64,000 bases of DNA, taken from Neokomagataea anthophila. Lineage in GTDB: Bacteria > Pseudomonadota > Alphaproteobacteria > Acetobacterales > Acetobacteraceae. The position numbers were made by a program, and so were the translations under genes. Each line of letters starts with the position of its first letter. The stretch's first letter is position 1. Under the pieces are notes generated by a model that saw only the letters and a list, made by a program, of their open reading frames with translations, had not been told where the DNA came from and made no database searches. This document shows, piece by piece, positions 56,698 through 64,000 of this stretch. The DNA lies in contig NZ_JAGRQH010000005.1 of NCBI RefSeq assembly GCF_018122595.1, positions 1 through 64,000 on the forward strand, written 5' to 3'.

Positions 56698-57740
56698 CGA
56701 CACTTCGGCTCCCATTCATCCAGCGTTTCAAAGATAGGCATGGTAAAGTGCGGTACTATTTCAGGAAGAAGGGACAAAAAACTGTTCCTTTGCCTGATTT
56801 GAAATCTCCCAACTTTATGGCCGCGTATCAGGCAGCTGCGCAAGGGGCCAAGGCTGAGGCTGCTGTGATGGTGCAGCGAAAGCACTCAGGCAGTCTGCGT
56901 GATGTTATCGAGACTTGGTATGCAACCGCGCATTACAAAGCACTCGAGCCGAGCACGCAGGCTGTTTATAAGCGCTTGCTGGAAAGAATGCGTGGGGCGA
57001 ATTACGCGAACAATCCAGTAATGCTTATGGAAAGTCGGCATGTACGTTCAATTATGAACCAGTACAGTGCGTCGCCTACCACAGCCAACCGAATGCTGCG
57101 TCTACTGTCTATGCTCATGGAGCATGCCATTCAAATGGGATGGGCTGAGAGTAACCCGACAACAGGCGTACCTCGTTTGAAGATTAAAAGTGAAGGTATT
57201 CACTCTTGGACGGATGCTGAGATCGAGCAGTATGAAGCCCGGTGGCCAAGCGGAACCAGAGAGCGTTTAGCTTTGGCATTACTGCTCTATACGGGGCAGC
57301 GTCGTAGCGATGTGGTTAAAATGGGTCCGAAGGCTGTTGCCGGAAAGGCAATTTATGTCCGCCAGCAAAAGACTGGGACGGAGTTGATTATTCCCATTCA
57401 TCAGCACCTACAAGACGAATTAGATCAATGGACGCCGAACGTATCCGGAACATTTTTGGCTACGGACAGAGGTAGCCCAATGTCAGTGAATAATTTTTAT
57501 AATCACTTCAAAGATTGGTGCGCTAGCGCTGGACTATCGCCAGAGTGTAGTCCGCATGGCTTGCGCAAAGCGGCAGCACGAAGGCTAGCTGAAGCGGGAT
57601 GCACAACGCATCAAATTGCTTCGATTACGGGGCACCGAAGTTTAGCAGAAATAGCCCGCTACACACGTGCTGCGGAACAGATGGAATTAGCGAAATCGGC
57701 AATGTCAAGGCTGCACCCAATTGTCAAACCGAACTCGTGA
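56694..57740 (+). CDS. int: Tyrosine integrase
   Basis: 348 aa from a TTG start at 56694 that overlaps the excisionase stop; the N-terminus then reads TTLRLPFIQRFKDRHGKVRY, typical of this subgroup. The core-binding domain is near residues 65-160. The catalytic domain shows Arg in LYTGQRRSDVVKMG, H-x-x-R in PHGLRKAAARR, TGHRSLAEI and Tyr in ARYTRA. It catalyses integration at tRNA-Arg(CCG). The 3' end includes one putative arm site; attR begins 51 bp downstream. Confidence 0.93.
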   Translation: MTTLRLPFIQRFKDRHGKVRYYFRKKGQKTVPLPDLKSPNFMAAYQAAAQGAKAEAAVMVQRKHSGSLRDVIETWYATAHYKALEPSTQAVYKRLLERMRGANYANNPVMLMESRHVRSIMNQYSASPTTANRMLRLLSMLMEHAIQMGWAESNPTTGVPRLKIKSEGIHSWTDAEIEQYEARWPSGTRERLALALLLYTGQRRSDVVKMGPKAVAGKAIYVRQQKTGTELIIPIHQHLQDELDQWTPNVSGTFLATDRGSPMSVNNFYNHFKDWCASAGLSPECSPHGLRKAAARRLAEAGCTTHQIASITGHRSLAEIARYTRAAEQMELAKSAMSRLHPIVKPNS

Positions 57741-57751
57741 AGTGTCAAACC
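57722..57751. promoter_or_regulatory. Putative integrase arm-type sites, right arm
   Basis: TGTCAAACC at 57722-57730 (inside the int 3' end) and 57743-57751, 21 bp apart and 41 bp from the core. They have the same orientation as the left pair. Confidence 0.6.
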
Positions 57752-57791
57752 TAACCAATAAATGGCAGAAAACAGCGATTTTTGAAAAGTA

Positions 57792-57806
57792 TGGTGGACC
57801 CGACGC
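57792..57806. repeat. attR core
   Basis: TGGTGGACCCGACGC, identical to attL. It equals the CCA end, discriminator, acceptor 3' strand and the first T-stem bases of the tRNA gene, so the tRNA is restored after integration. Confidence 0.9.
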
Positions 57807-57868
57807 GATTCGAACGCGTGACCTTTGCCTTCGGAGGGCAACGCTCTATCCAGCTGAGCTACGGGTCC
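57792..57868 (-). tRNA. tRNA-Arg, anticodon CCG
   Basis: 77 nt with encoded CCA. Acceptor GGACCCG pairs with CGGGTCC; D-arm includes AGCTCAGCTGGATAGAGC; anticodon loop CTCCGAA between TTGCC and GGCAA gives CCG; T-loop TTCGAAT in GCG-TTCGAAT-CGC. The gene is the attB target and is intact. It reads toward the prophage. Confidence 0.96.
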
Positions 57869-57932
57869 CTTGCGGGCTTCGATAGACGGTTCTGAGGCTT
57901 TTGCCAAGGTCTTTCCGACGAGTGAGTTGATT

Positions 57933-58937
57933 TTAGTGTGTGTCCGTTGCTTTCCAGAGGGCCGCAGCGATGTCACCGCCGGAGGAGAGGGGTTGTTGAG
58001 GGGCAAAAATCCACGACACAATATCTCTGGCGGTATCGCGTTGATCCCGCTCAAGGAGGTGATGCCCGGTGGGAATCTCATCAAGTCGGACGCTGGTGGG
58101 AAGTCGGTTAATGAGGCGGCTTGTGTAAAGAGGCAGCACGAATTGGTCTTGTCCACCGAAGATCATAAGTGTGGGCTGTGTGAGGTGCGGAGATGCTTGG
58201 TAAGCGCTACGCATCAAGTGGGTTAGGCCATCAACCGTGTGAAAGGTGGCTTGATGCATAGTGAGTGGATCAAAATAGAGACGGCGTGCAGCAGCGATGT
58301 TGTCCGTGGCGATATGTGTGCCGGGGACGGATGAGCCATCAAGCCGTTTATGTGGTGCCAGAGTGGCAAGAAGATCCAGTGTTTGCTGCCATGGGGGGGC
58401 AATATCCATCGCAGCAGGGGCTAAGAGAATAGTGCCCGTGATGGTTGGTGACGGATGGCTTGTGGTGAGGAGAAGAGCGACGGCACCACCCATACTCGAA
58501 CCCATGATATAAAGGGGAAGGTGCGGGGCGTAGTCATGCGCCCAGAGAGCAGCGTCGTGTGCGTCTTCTACCATGCGTTCTGTGTTGCTCCAGTCTCCGC
58601 GTTGTGGCGCTTGGCCGAAACCGCGTTGGTCTGGTGCGATGATGGTGATGCCAGCTTGGTTGAGGGCAGGAGAGATTGTTTCCCATGCGTCGCGGCTGTC
58701 GCCATAGCCATGCAGAGCGAGGATAAGGGCGTGGGGTGTGCCTGCTGCTGGGTACAGGCGCAGGGGAATACGGGCATGGTCGGACGCGTTGAAAAAAGCG
58801 CTTGGCGGTACGAGGGCTTGTTCTTGTGCTGTTGGCTGTAGATTGGGGCGGTGTGGTAGGTTGGTGCAGGCTGTAAGTAACATTACGCAGGCAAAGAGCG
58901 ATGTATGGTTTGAAACGCGCGGGAAAGCGCCTATCAT
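57933..58937 (-). CDS. Lipoprotein alpha/beta hydrolase, monoglyceride-lipase-like
   Basis: 334 aa from ATG 58937, which gives a good signal peptide ending in LLTAC (lipidated Cys); the longer frame to 59039 overlaps the polA start on the other strand. The hydrolase part has LILALHGYGDSRDAW, the elbow IMGSSMGGAVALLL (nucleophile Ser), FGGQDQFVLP (Asp) and TGHHLLERD (His). It resembles lysophospholipase/monoacylglycerol-lipase-type proteins and would be envelope-anchored. Confidence 0.85.
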   Translation of the reverse strand: MIGAFPRVSNHTSLFACVMLLTACTNLPHRPNLQPTAQEQALVPPSAFFNASDHARIPLRLYPAAGTPHALILALHGYGDSRDAWETISPALNQAGITIIAPDQRGFGQAPQRGDWSNTERMVEDAHDAALWAHDYAPHLPLYIMGSSMGGAVALLLTTSHPSPTITGTILLAPAAMDIAPPWQQTLDLLATLAPHKRLDGSSVPGTHIATDNIAAARRLYFDPLTMHQATFHTVDGLTHLMRSAYQASPHLTQPTLMIFGGQDQFVLPLYTSRLINRLPTSVRLDEIPTGHHLLERDQRDTARDIVSWIFAPQQPLSSGGDIAAALWKATDTH

Positions 58938-58989
58938 CCGGCGCAATATGCCGTGCCTATTCCATGTGGGCGAGTAAGGAGAGTTATTG

Positions 58990-61767
58990 GTGACGTCTGA
59001 AGCGCCCCATTTAGTATTGGTTGATGGTTCTGGGTTCATTTTCCGGGCTTTTCATGCTTTGCCGCCAATGAGCAACCCGGAAGGTGTTCCGGTCAATGCT
59101 GTGTATGGTTTTACCAATATGTTGACGCGTTTGCTACGTGACCATGTTGGAACCCATCTGGCTGTGATTTTTGACGCGGGGCGGCATACGTTCCGTAATG
59201 ATTTGTACCCTCAATATAAAGCGCACCGCCCGGAGGCTCCGGAAGATTTGCGCCCACAATTCAGCCTAATCCGTGATGCAACGGCGGCTTTTAACGTGCC
59301 ATCGATCGAACTGCCCGGCTGGGAAGCGGATGATTTGATTGCCAGCTATGCACGGGCGGTTGTTGAGGCGGGCGGGCGTTGTACTGTTGTTTCATCCGAT
59401 AAAGATTTGATGCAGTTGATCCGCCCCGGTGTGGAGTTGCTGGACCCGATGAAGCAAAAGCCTATTCGGGATGCTGAGGTGGAAGCAAAGTTTGGCGTGC
59501 GCCCCGATCAGGTGGTGGATGTACAAGCGCTTATGGGCGATTCAACGGATAACGTGCCGGGTGTGCCGGGTATTGGCGCAAAAGGTGCGGCCCAGTTGGT
59601 GAAGGAGCATGGGTCGTTAGAGGCGATTTTGGCGGCGGCTCCGTCCATGAAAACGTCCAAGCGTAAGCAAAATTTGATTGAGCATGCGGATGCGGCACGT
59701 ATTTCCCGCCAATTGGTTCTTTTGGCAGATGATGTGCCTTTGCCGCAGTCTATTGATGGCTTGGTTTGTCGTGATGTAGAGCCGGATACGCTGCGGGACT
59801 GGCTGGCATCAATGGGGTTCCATTCTACGATTCAGCGTATGGGGATGAAGCCTGCGGCTCCTGCCGTAAAAAAAGCGGCGGCCTCTAAGGCTGATGCGGT
59901 TTCCGGCGAGAATGAGGCCGCTGTACAAGATACTGCGGTGCAGCGTCCATTCACGGGGTATCAAACCGTCATGGAGATGGATGCGCTCGACAAGTGGATT
60001 GCGCGCGCGCATGAGACGGGTGTGGTGGCCGTTGATACTGAGACAAATAGCCTCAATGCCCGTCAGGCTACGATGATTGGACTCTCTTTGGCTGTGGCCC
60101 CGGGGGAAGCCTGTTATGTGCCGTTTGGCCATGAAGGGACGTTGGATCAGCCTACAGGAATGCAACTTGATCGTACGGCCGCTTTGGAGCGTTTGGCGCC
60201 TTTATTGGCCGATGAAAGCGTTCTGAAGGTTTTTCAGAATGCAAAATACGATCTGACCGTTTTCCGCCGTGCCGGTATTGAAACCATTACTCCTATTGAT
60301 GACACGATGCTGCTGTCTTACGCACAGTCAGCCGGTGAGCATGGGCAGGGGATGGATGAACTCTCAGCGTTGCATCTGGGGCATACGCCGATCAGTTATG
60401 ATGATGTAACGGGTAAGGGACGTAATCGTATTCTGTTTGCGCAGGTGGTGTTGGACCGGGCTACGGAATATGCCGCAGAAGATGCCGATGTTACGCTGCG
60501 TCTGTGGGAGGTTCTGCGTCCGGGCTTGCGGACGCGTAAGGCATTGGCGCTTTACGAGGAAATGGAACGTCCGCTCATTGGTATTCTGACTGAGATGGAA
60601 CATGCGGGCATCAAAGTTGATGCTGTTGAGCTGCGCCGTATGTCGGATGACTTTGAAAAGCGTATGCGTGAGATTGAAGCGGATATTCACGCGCAAGTGG
60701 GGCGAAGCTTTAACGTAGGTTCTCCGAAGCAATTGGGTGAAATTCTCTTTGATGAGATGGAGCTTCCGGGTGGCAAGCGTACGAAAAGCGGTTCTTGGGG
60801 GACAGATCAGTCAGTCTTGGAAAGTCTGGCCGAGCAGGGACATGACTTGCCGCAGAAAGTGCTGCAATGGCGGCAGTTGGCTAAGCTGAAATCCACCTAT
60901 GCTGATGCGTTGGTGGAACAGATGGACCAAGGCAGCCAGCGCGTTCACACCTCGTATCAAATGGCGGTGACGACGACAGGGCGCTTGTCCTCTAATGAAC
61001 CAAATTTGCAGAATATCCCCATTCGTACAGCAGAAGGGGCGCGTATTCGTAAGGCATTTGTTGCCGCGCCCGGTCATGTTTTGGTTTCCGCTGATTATAG
61101 TCAGATTGAGTTACGTCTTTTGGCGCATGTGGCGAAGATTGAGCCTTTGTTGGAGGCGTTTCGTTTAGGGCAAGATATTCATGCCCGTACGGCATCAGAA
61201 GTATTTGGTGTCCCCTTGGAGGGAATGGACGCTCTGACGCGTCGCCGCGCTAAGGCGATTAACTTTGGCATTATTTACGGTATTTCGGCGTATGGCTTGG
61301 CGCGGCAGTTGCAGATTTCTCCGGGGGAGGCGCGTAAATATATTGATGCATATTTTGCGAAATACCCCGGTATCCACGATTATATGGAGCGTACCAAGGA
61401 AGAAGCCCGTGAGTATGGCTATGTGCTGACGCCGTTTGGGCGGCGTTGTTATGTGCCGGGCATTAAGGAAAAGAATGGTGCGCGCCGTGGTTATGCGGAG
61501 CGTCAAGCGATCAACGCACCGTTGCAAGGTGGTGCTGCGGATATCATTAAGGCTGCGATGGTGCGTTTGGCGCAGAAATTGCCGGAAACGGGCTTGAAGG
61601 CGCGCATGCTTTTGCAAGTTCATGACGAATTGCTGTTTGAAGTGGCGCAGAATGATGCGGACGCTTTGGCCAGTTTTGTGCGTGAGCAGATGATGGCGGC
61701 TGCGTCTTTGGATGTGGCGTTGGACGTGGAAACCGGCATTGGCCAGAGCTGGGCTGAGGCCCATTAA
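58990..61767 (+). CDS. polA: DNA polymerase I
   Basis: 925 aa from GTG 58990, 6 bp after AAGGAG. Three domains: 5'-3' exonuclease (LVLVDGSGFIFRAFHALPP ... WEADDLIASYA), 3'-5' exonuclease with intact VVAVDTETNSL and NAKYDLTVFR, and polymerase with motif A VSADYSQIELRLLAHV, motif B RRRAKAINFGIIYG and motif C QVHDELLFE. It functions in Okazaki-fragment processing and repair. All catalytic carboxylates checked appear present. Confidence 0.97.
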   Translation: MTSEAPHLVLVDGSGFIFRAFHALPPMSNPEGVPVNAVYGFTNMLTRLLRDHVGTHLAVIFDAGRHTFRNDLYPQYKAHRPEAPEDLRPQFSLIRDATAAFNVPSIELPGWEADDLIASYARAVVEAGGRCTVVSSDKDLMQLIRPGVELLDPMKQKPIRDAEVEAKFGVRPDQVVDVQALMGDSTDNVPGVPGIGAKGAAQLVKEHGSLEAILAAAPSMKTSKRKQNLIEHADAARISRQLVLLADDVPLPQSIDGLVCRDVEPDTLRDWLASMGFHSTIQRMGMKPAAPAVKKAAASKADAVSGENEAAVQDTAVQRPFTGYQTVMEMDALDKWIARAHETGVVAVDTETNSLNARQATMIGLSLAVAPGEACYVPFGHEGTLDQPTGMQLDRTAALERLAPLLADESVLKVFQNAKYDLTVFRRAGIETITPIDDTMLLSYAQSAGEHGQGMDELSALHLGHTPISYDDVTGKGRNRILFAQVVLDRATEYAAEDADVTLRLWEVLRPGLRTRKALALYEEMERPLIGILTEMEHAGIKVDAVELRRMSDDFEKRMREIEADIHAQVGRSFNVGSPKQLGEILFDEMELPGGKRTKSGSWGTDQSVLESLAEQGHDLPQKVLQWRQLAKLKSTYADALVEQMDQGSQRVHTSYQMAVTTTGRLSSNEPNLQNIPIRTAEGARIRKAFVAAPGHVLVSADYSQIELRLLAHVAKIEPLLEAFRLGQDIHARTASEVFGVPLEGMDALTRRRAKAINFGIIYGISAYGLARQLQISPGEARKYIDAYFAKYPGIHDYMERTKEEAREYGYVLTPFGRRCYVPGIKEKNGARRGYAERQAINAPLQGGAADIIKAAMVRLAQKLPETGLKARMLLQVHDELLFEVAQNDADALASFVREQMMAAASLDVALDVETGIGQSWAEAH

Positions 61768-61775
61768 GAAGAGGG

Positions 61776-62384
61776 ATGTCGGTTATGGCGCAACGTAAAA
61801 TGCGTATTAGCAAGTGGTTTGTCGCGGCTGTTTTTGTGGTGGCCGCGGCGGTTGGATATGGCGCCTTTGAAATCGCGTCACATGGCGGGACGGGGTGGCT
61901 AGTACAGTCTAACGGTAATGCTGTGGGCGGGAGTTTCCGGCTTGTTTCTCTTGGGGACAGCACGGTTTCTGAGGGGGATTTCCACGGGCGTTGGTTGCTT
62001 GTGTGGTTCTATGATGCGCGCACCCCTTTGCATGAAAGCCGCCCGATCTTGACGCGTTTAGAGGCGACGCGGAATGCGCTAGTGGCCAAGGGCCTACCCG
62101 TAACGGTGATTGCTGTGTCTTTGGACCCGAATATCGAGACCGATATGGCGAAGGCTTATATTTTGCCTATCGCACCGCATGTCATGCCGTTAATGGGCAC
62201 GGAAAATATGATCCGGGCCATGACGGCGCTGTATCATGCACCTTACACGATGAAAGATGGGCATTTTGAGCAGGCCCCGCAGGTTGTGGTGATGGACCCG
62301 GGCAGCCATTATGCGGGTATGCTTGATACGTCTACGGATGACAGCACGTGGATTGAGCAGATTGATCACTGGGCGGCGCATTAA
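61776..62384 (+). CDS. Sco1/SenC-like protein lacking the copper cysteines
   Basis: 202 aa with a single N-terminal membrane anchor (WFVAAVFVVAAAVGYGAF). The fold pattern FRLVSLGDSTVSEGDFHGRW, LLVWFYDA, VTVIAVSLDPNIETD matches Sco proteins, which deliver copper to cytochrome oxidase. In true Sco, C-x3-C follows the first strand, but here the position reads DARTPLHES with no Cys, so copper delivery is doubtful. ATG 61785 is an alternative start. It lies directly after polA and 1 bp before the transporter protein gene. Confidence 0.7.
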   Translation: MSVMAQRKMRISKWFVAAVFVVAAAVGYGAFEIASHGGTGWLVQSNGNAVGGSFRLVSLGDSTVSEGDFHGRWLLVWFYDARTPLHESRPILTRLEATRNALVAKGLPVTVIAVSLDPNIETDMAKAYILPIAPHVMPLMGTENMIRAMTALYHAPYTMKDGHFEQAPQVVVMDPGSHYAGMLDTSTDDSTWIEQIDHWAAH

Positions 62385-62385
62385 C

Positions 62386-64000
62386 ATGCGGCGCTGGGGG
62401 TTAGCCTGTCTGGCAGTCATGGCGGTGTTGTGTGGTGCTGTGCCGGTTATGGCGCAAGACCACTTGCCGCTGGATTGGAACGGTCAAACATTAGGCAGCC
62501 CCCATAGAGGCGGAACTTTACGCCTCACGGCAGATGGGCCGGGCGGTACTCTGGACCCGCAAATCAACTACGGCACGCAGTATATGCAGGTCTTCGTCGT
62601 GATGTATGACCCGCTTCTTGTGTATCGGCAGGCGCCGGGAAAAGTTGGTTTGGAGGTCGTGCCAGATCTGGCGGAGGAGATGCCCCAGATCAGTGTAGAT
62701 GGGCTTACATGGCGTTTGACGCTGCGGGACGGGCTGAAATTTTCGGATGGTTCGCCCGTAGAGGTTGAAGATGTTGTCGCGTCGTATCGGCGTATTTTTC
62801 AAGCGGGGAGCCCGACGGCGGCCTCGTTTTATGGAAATATCGAGGGGGCGGCTGAGTGTTTGAAGGTACCGGAGCGCTGCCTTCTTCCCGGTGTTAGCGG
62901 TGACCCGAAAACACGGGTGATAACTTTTCACCTTATCCACCCTGATGGTGAATTTACCTATAAACTCGCTTTTCCTCATGCCGCGATTATCCCGCGGACG
63001 ACGCCATTGCATGACCTAGGTATGCAGACAGCGCCCGGTACAGGGCCGTATCGCCTTACGCATTATGACCCAGAGCATGGCATGGTGCTGGAGCGCAACC
63101 CGTTCTTCCATGTGTGGAACCCGCAAGCGCAAACCGATGGTTTTGTGGATCGTATTCAATATGACTTTGGTTTGTCGGATGAGGCGCAGGTTACCGCGGT
63201 GGAGCAGGGGCAGTATGACTGGATGCTGGATGCAAAGCCTGCTGATCGTTTAGGGGAAATTGGTGCGAAATATACGGGCCAGGTGCATATAGAGCCGCTT
63301 TTAGGGCTGTATTATCTGGCGATGAATAACCATGAAGCGCCTTTTACGGATGAGCGTGTACGCCGTGCCGTGAGTCTTGGGGTGAACCGCCACGCCATGA
63401 CGATCTTATTCGGGGGGAGTGCGATTTCTGAGCCCTTATGCCAAATGGTGCCGCATGGGATTCCGGGGGCAGATTTGGGTATGACCTGCCCGCAAGACGT
63501 GGCTGAGGCACGGCGCTTGGTGCATGAGGCTGGAGCGGATGGGGCGTCTGTGACGCTGGTTGTGCCGAACCGTACGGTTGAACTTGGTATGGGGACGTAT
63601 CTGCGGAATGCTTTGTCTCAGATTGGTCTAAACGCGCAATTACGGCCTATTACGGCTGGTTTGGCCGATAGTTACGAGCAGAATACAGCGAACCATGTGC
63701 AGATTGCGCTGTCTTACTGGTTTGCAGATTACCCATCGCCTTCGACGTTTCTAGATGATCTGTTTGGGTGTGATAATTACCACCCGAATGTGTCCGTCTC
63801 TCCGAATTTCACAGGTTTTTGTGACCAGCATATTCAAAGCTTGATGGATCAAGCGCGGGAGCAGGTGGAGGTTGCGAAGGCCAACCCGCTTTGGGAAGAA
63901 GCGGGCCGGGACATCATGGCGAAAATGCCGGGCGCACCAATGATCCAGATGAAAACGGTGGATTTTGTATCCCGCCGTTTGGGGAATTATACGTCAACGT
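62386..64000 (+). CDS. Peptide/nickel-type ABC transporter substrate-binding protein (partial)
   Basis: Open to the window end, 538 codons seen without stop. The signal peptide is MRRWGLACLAVMAVLCGAVPVMAQ. The SBP_bac_5 pattern follows: GGTLRLTADGPGGTLDPQIN, WRLTLRDGLKFSDGSPVEVEDVVASY, ERNPFFHVWNP, MNNHEAPFTDERVRRAVSLG, and SYWFADYPSPSTFLDDLF near the end. It binds oligopeptides or similar solutes in the periplasm for an ABC importer whose other genes lie outside. It starts 1 bp after the Sco-like stop. Confidence 0.9.
   Translation, partial: MRRWGLACLAVMAVLCGAVPVMAQDHLPLDWNGQTLGSPHRGGTLRLTADGPGGTLDPQINYGTQYMQVFVVMYDPLLVYRQAPGKVGLEVVPDLAEEMPQISVDGLTWRLTLRDGLKFSDGSPVEVEDVVASYRRIFQAGSPTAASFYGNIEGAAECLKVPERCLLPGVSGDPKTRVITFHLIHPDGEFTYKLAFPHAAIIPRTTPLHDLGMQTAPGTGPYRLTHYDPEHGMVLERNPFFHVWNPQAQTDGFVDRIQYDFGLSDEAQVTAVEQGQYDWMLDAKPADRLGEIGAKYTGQVHIEPLLGLYYLAMNNHEAPFTDERVRRAVSLGVNRHAMTILFGGSAISEPLCQMVPHGIPGADLGMTCPQDVAEARRLVHEAGADGASVTLVVPNRTVELGMGTYLRNALSQIGLNAQLRPITAGLADSYEQNTANHVQIALSYWFADYPSPSTFLDDLFGCDNYHPNVSVSPNFTGFCDQHIQSLMDQAREQVEVAKANPLWEEAGRDIMAKMPGAPMIQMKTVDFVSRRLGNYTST

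Larger units (their letters stand above)
16847..57806. mobile_element. P22-like prophage integrated in tRNA-Arg(CCG), about 41 kb
   Basis: Bounded by a 15-bp direct repeat at 16847-16861 and 57792-57806; the right copy is the 3' end of an intact tRNA-Arg. It encodes terminase, portal, scaffold, P22-type coat, gp4/gp10-like plugs, ejection proteins, lysis and tail-fibre genes. It also carries two immunity regions, replication and recombination genes, excisionase, and a tyrosine integrase next to the right end. Gene order parallels podophage P22, including an immI-like zone between the last ejection gene and the tail genes. Two tail/ejection genes carry frameshifting tandem duplications, so the element may be defective as sequenced. 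Confidence 0.95.

Overview
The window comes from an acetic acid bacterium (Acetobacteraceae, Alphaproteobacteria; genus not resolved). The evidence is the gnd / HAD hydrolase / pgl / rpiA / gntK pentose-phosphate cluster, mid-50s G+C coding sequence by eye, entericidin-type and Sco-like proteins, and a GDPD/TonB-receptor pair. Host chromosome occupies 1-16846 and 57807-64000. Between them lies one nearly complete temperate prophage of about 41 kb (16847-57806), integrated into the 3' end of a tRNA-Arg(CCG) gene. A 15-bp direct repeat marks both ends.

Left host part: the tail of 6-phosphogluconate dehydrogenase, then HAD phosphatase, 6-phosphogluconolactonase, ribose-5-phosphate isomerase and gluconokinase in one overlapping operon closed by a strong terminator. 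Next come a periplasmic glycerophosphodiesterase with a TonB receptor just upstream, a HerA-like ATPase overlapping a HI0933-type flavoprotein, adenine deaminase, an entericidin lipoprotein, a secreted tricorn-like S41 protease and an HSL-type esterase. Right host part: tRNA-Arg, a lipoprotein alpha/beta hydrolase, DNA polymerase I, a Sco-fold protein without its copper cysteines, and a truncated ABC-type peptide-binding protein.

The prophage is P22-like in its virion and in its layout. Late genes run leftward: small and large terminase, portal, scaffold, P22-type coat, gp4- and gp10-like plugs, gp14-, gp7-, gp20- and gp16-like ejection genes. Beyond an immI-like zone lie lysis and tail-fibre genes. 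As in P22, the zone between the gp16-like gene and the tail genes holds an opposite-strand membrane protein at the sieA position, a plus-strand Mnt-like repressor and a divergent arc-ant operon. A second control region (CI-like repressor, Cro/YdaS-like protein, three plus two 17-bp operators at about 35-bp spacing) sits at 51.4-53.3 kb. It divides a leftward replication operon (ssb, RusA, O/P-like genes) from a rightward recombination operon (KilA-N antirepressor, YqaJ exonuclease and partner, excisionase, integrase).

The unusual content is concentrated at 16.9-31.8 kb. The tail module encodes a GH32 fructan hydrolase, probably a levan depolymerase, now split by a 5-bp tandem duplication. A 26-bp tandem duplication similarly splits the ejection protein that carries a lytic transglycosylase domain. 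The zone at 24.7-31.8 kb is an accretion site for small accessory modules: HigBA, a Panacea-type DUF4065 antitoxin with a membrane-protein partner, a HEPN RNase-like gene with an unrecognised partner, and a DUF5678-like/retropepsin-like protease pair. A recurring intergenic leader and 5' fragments of two of its own genes show that modules have been shuffled there.
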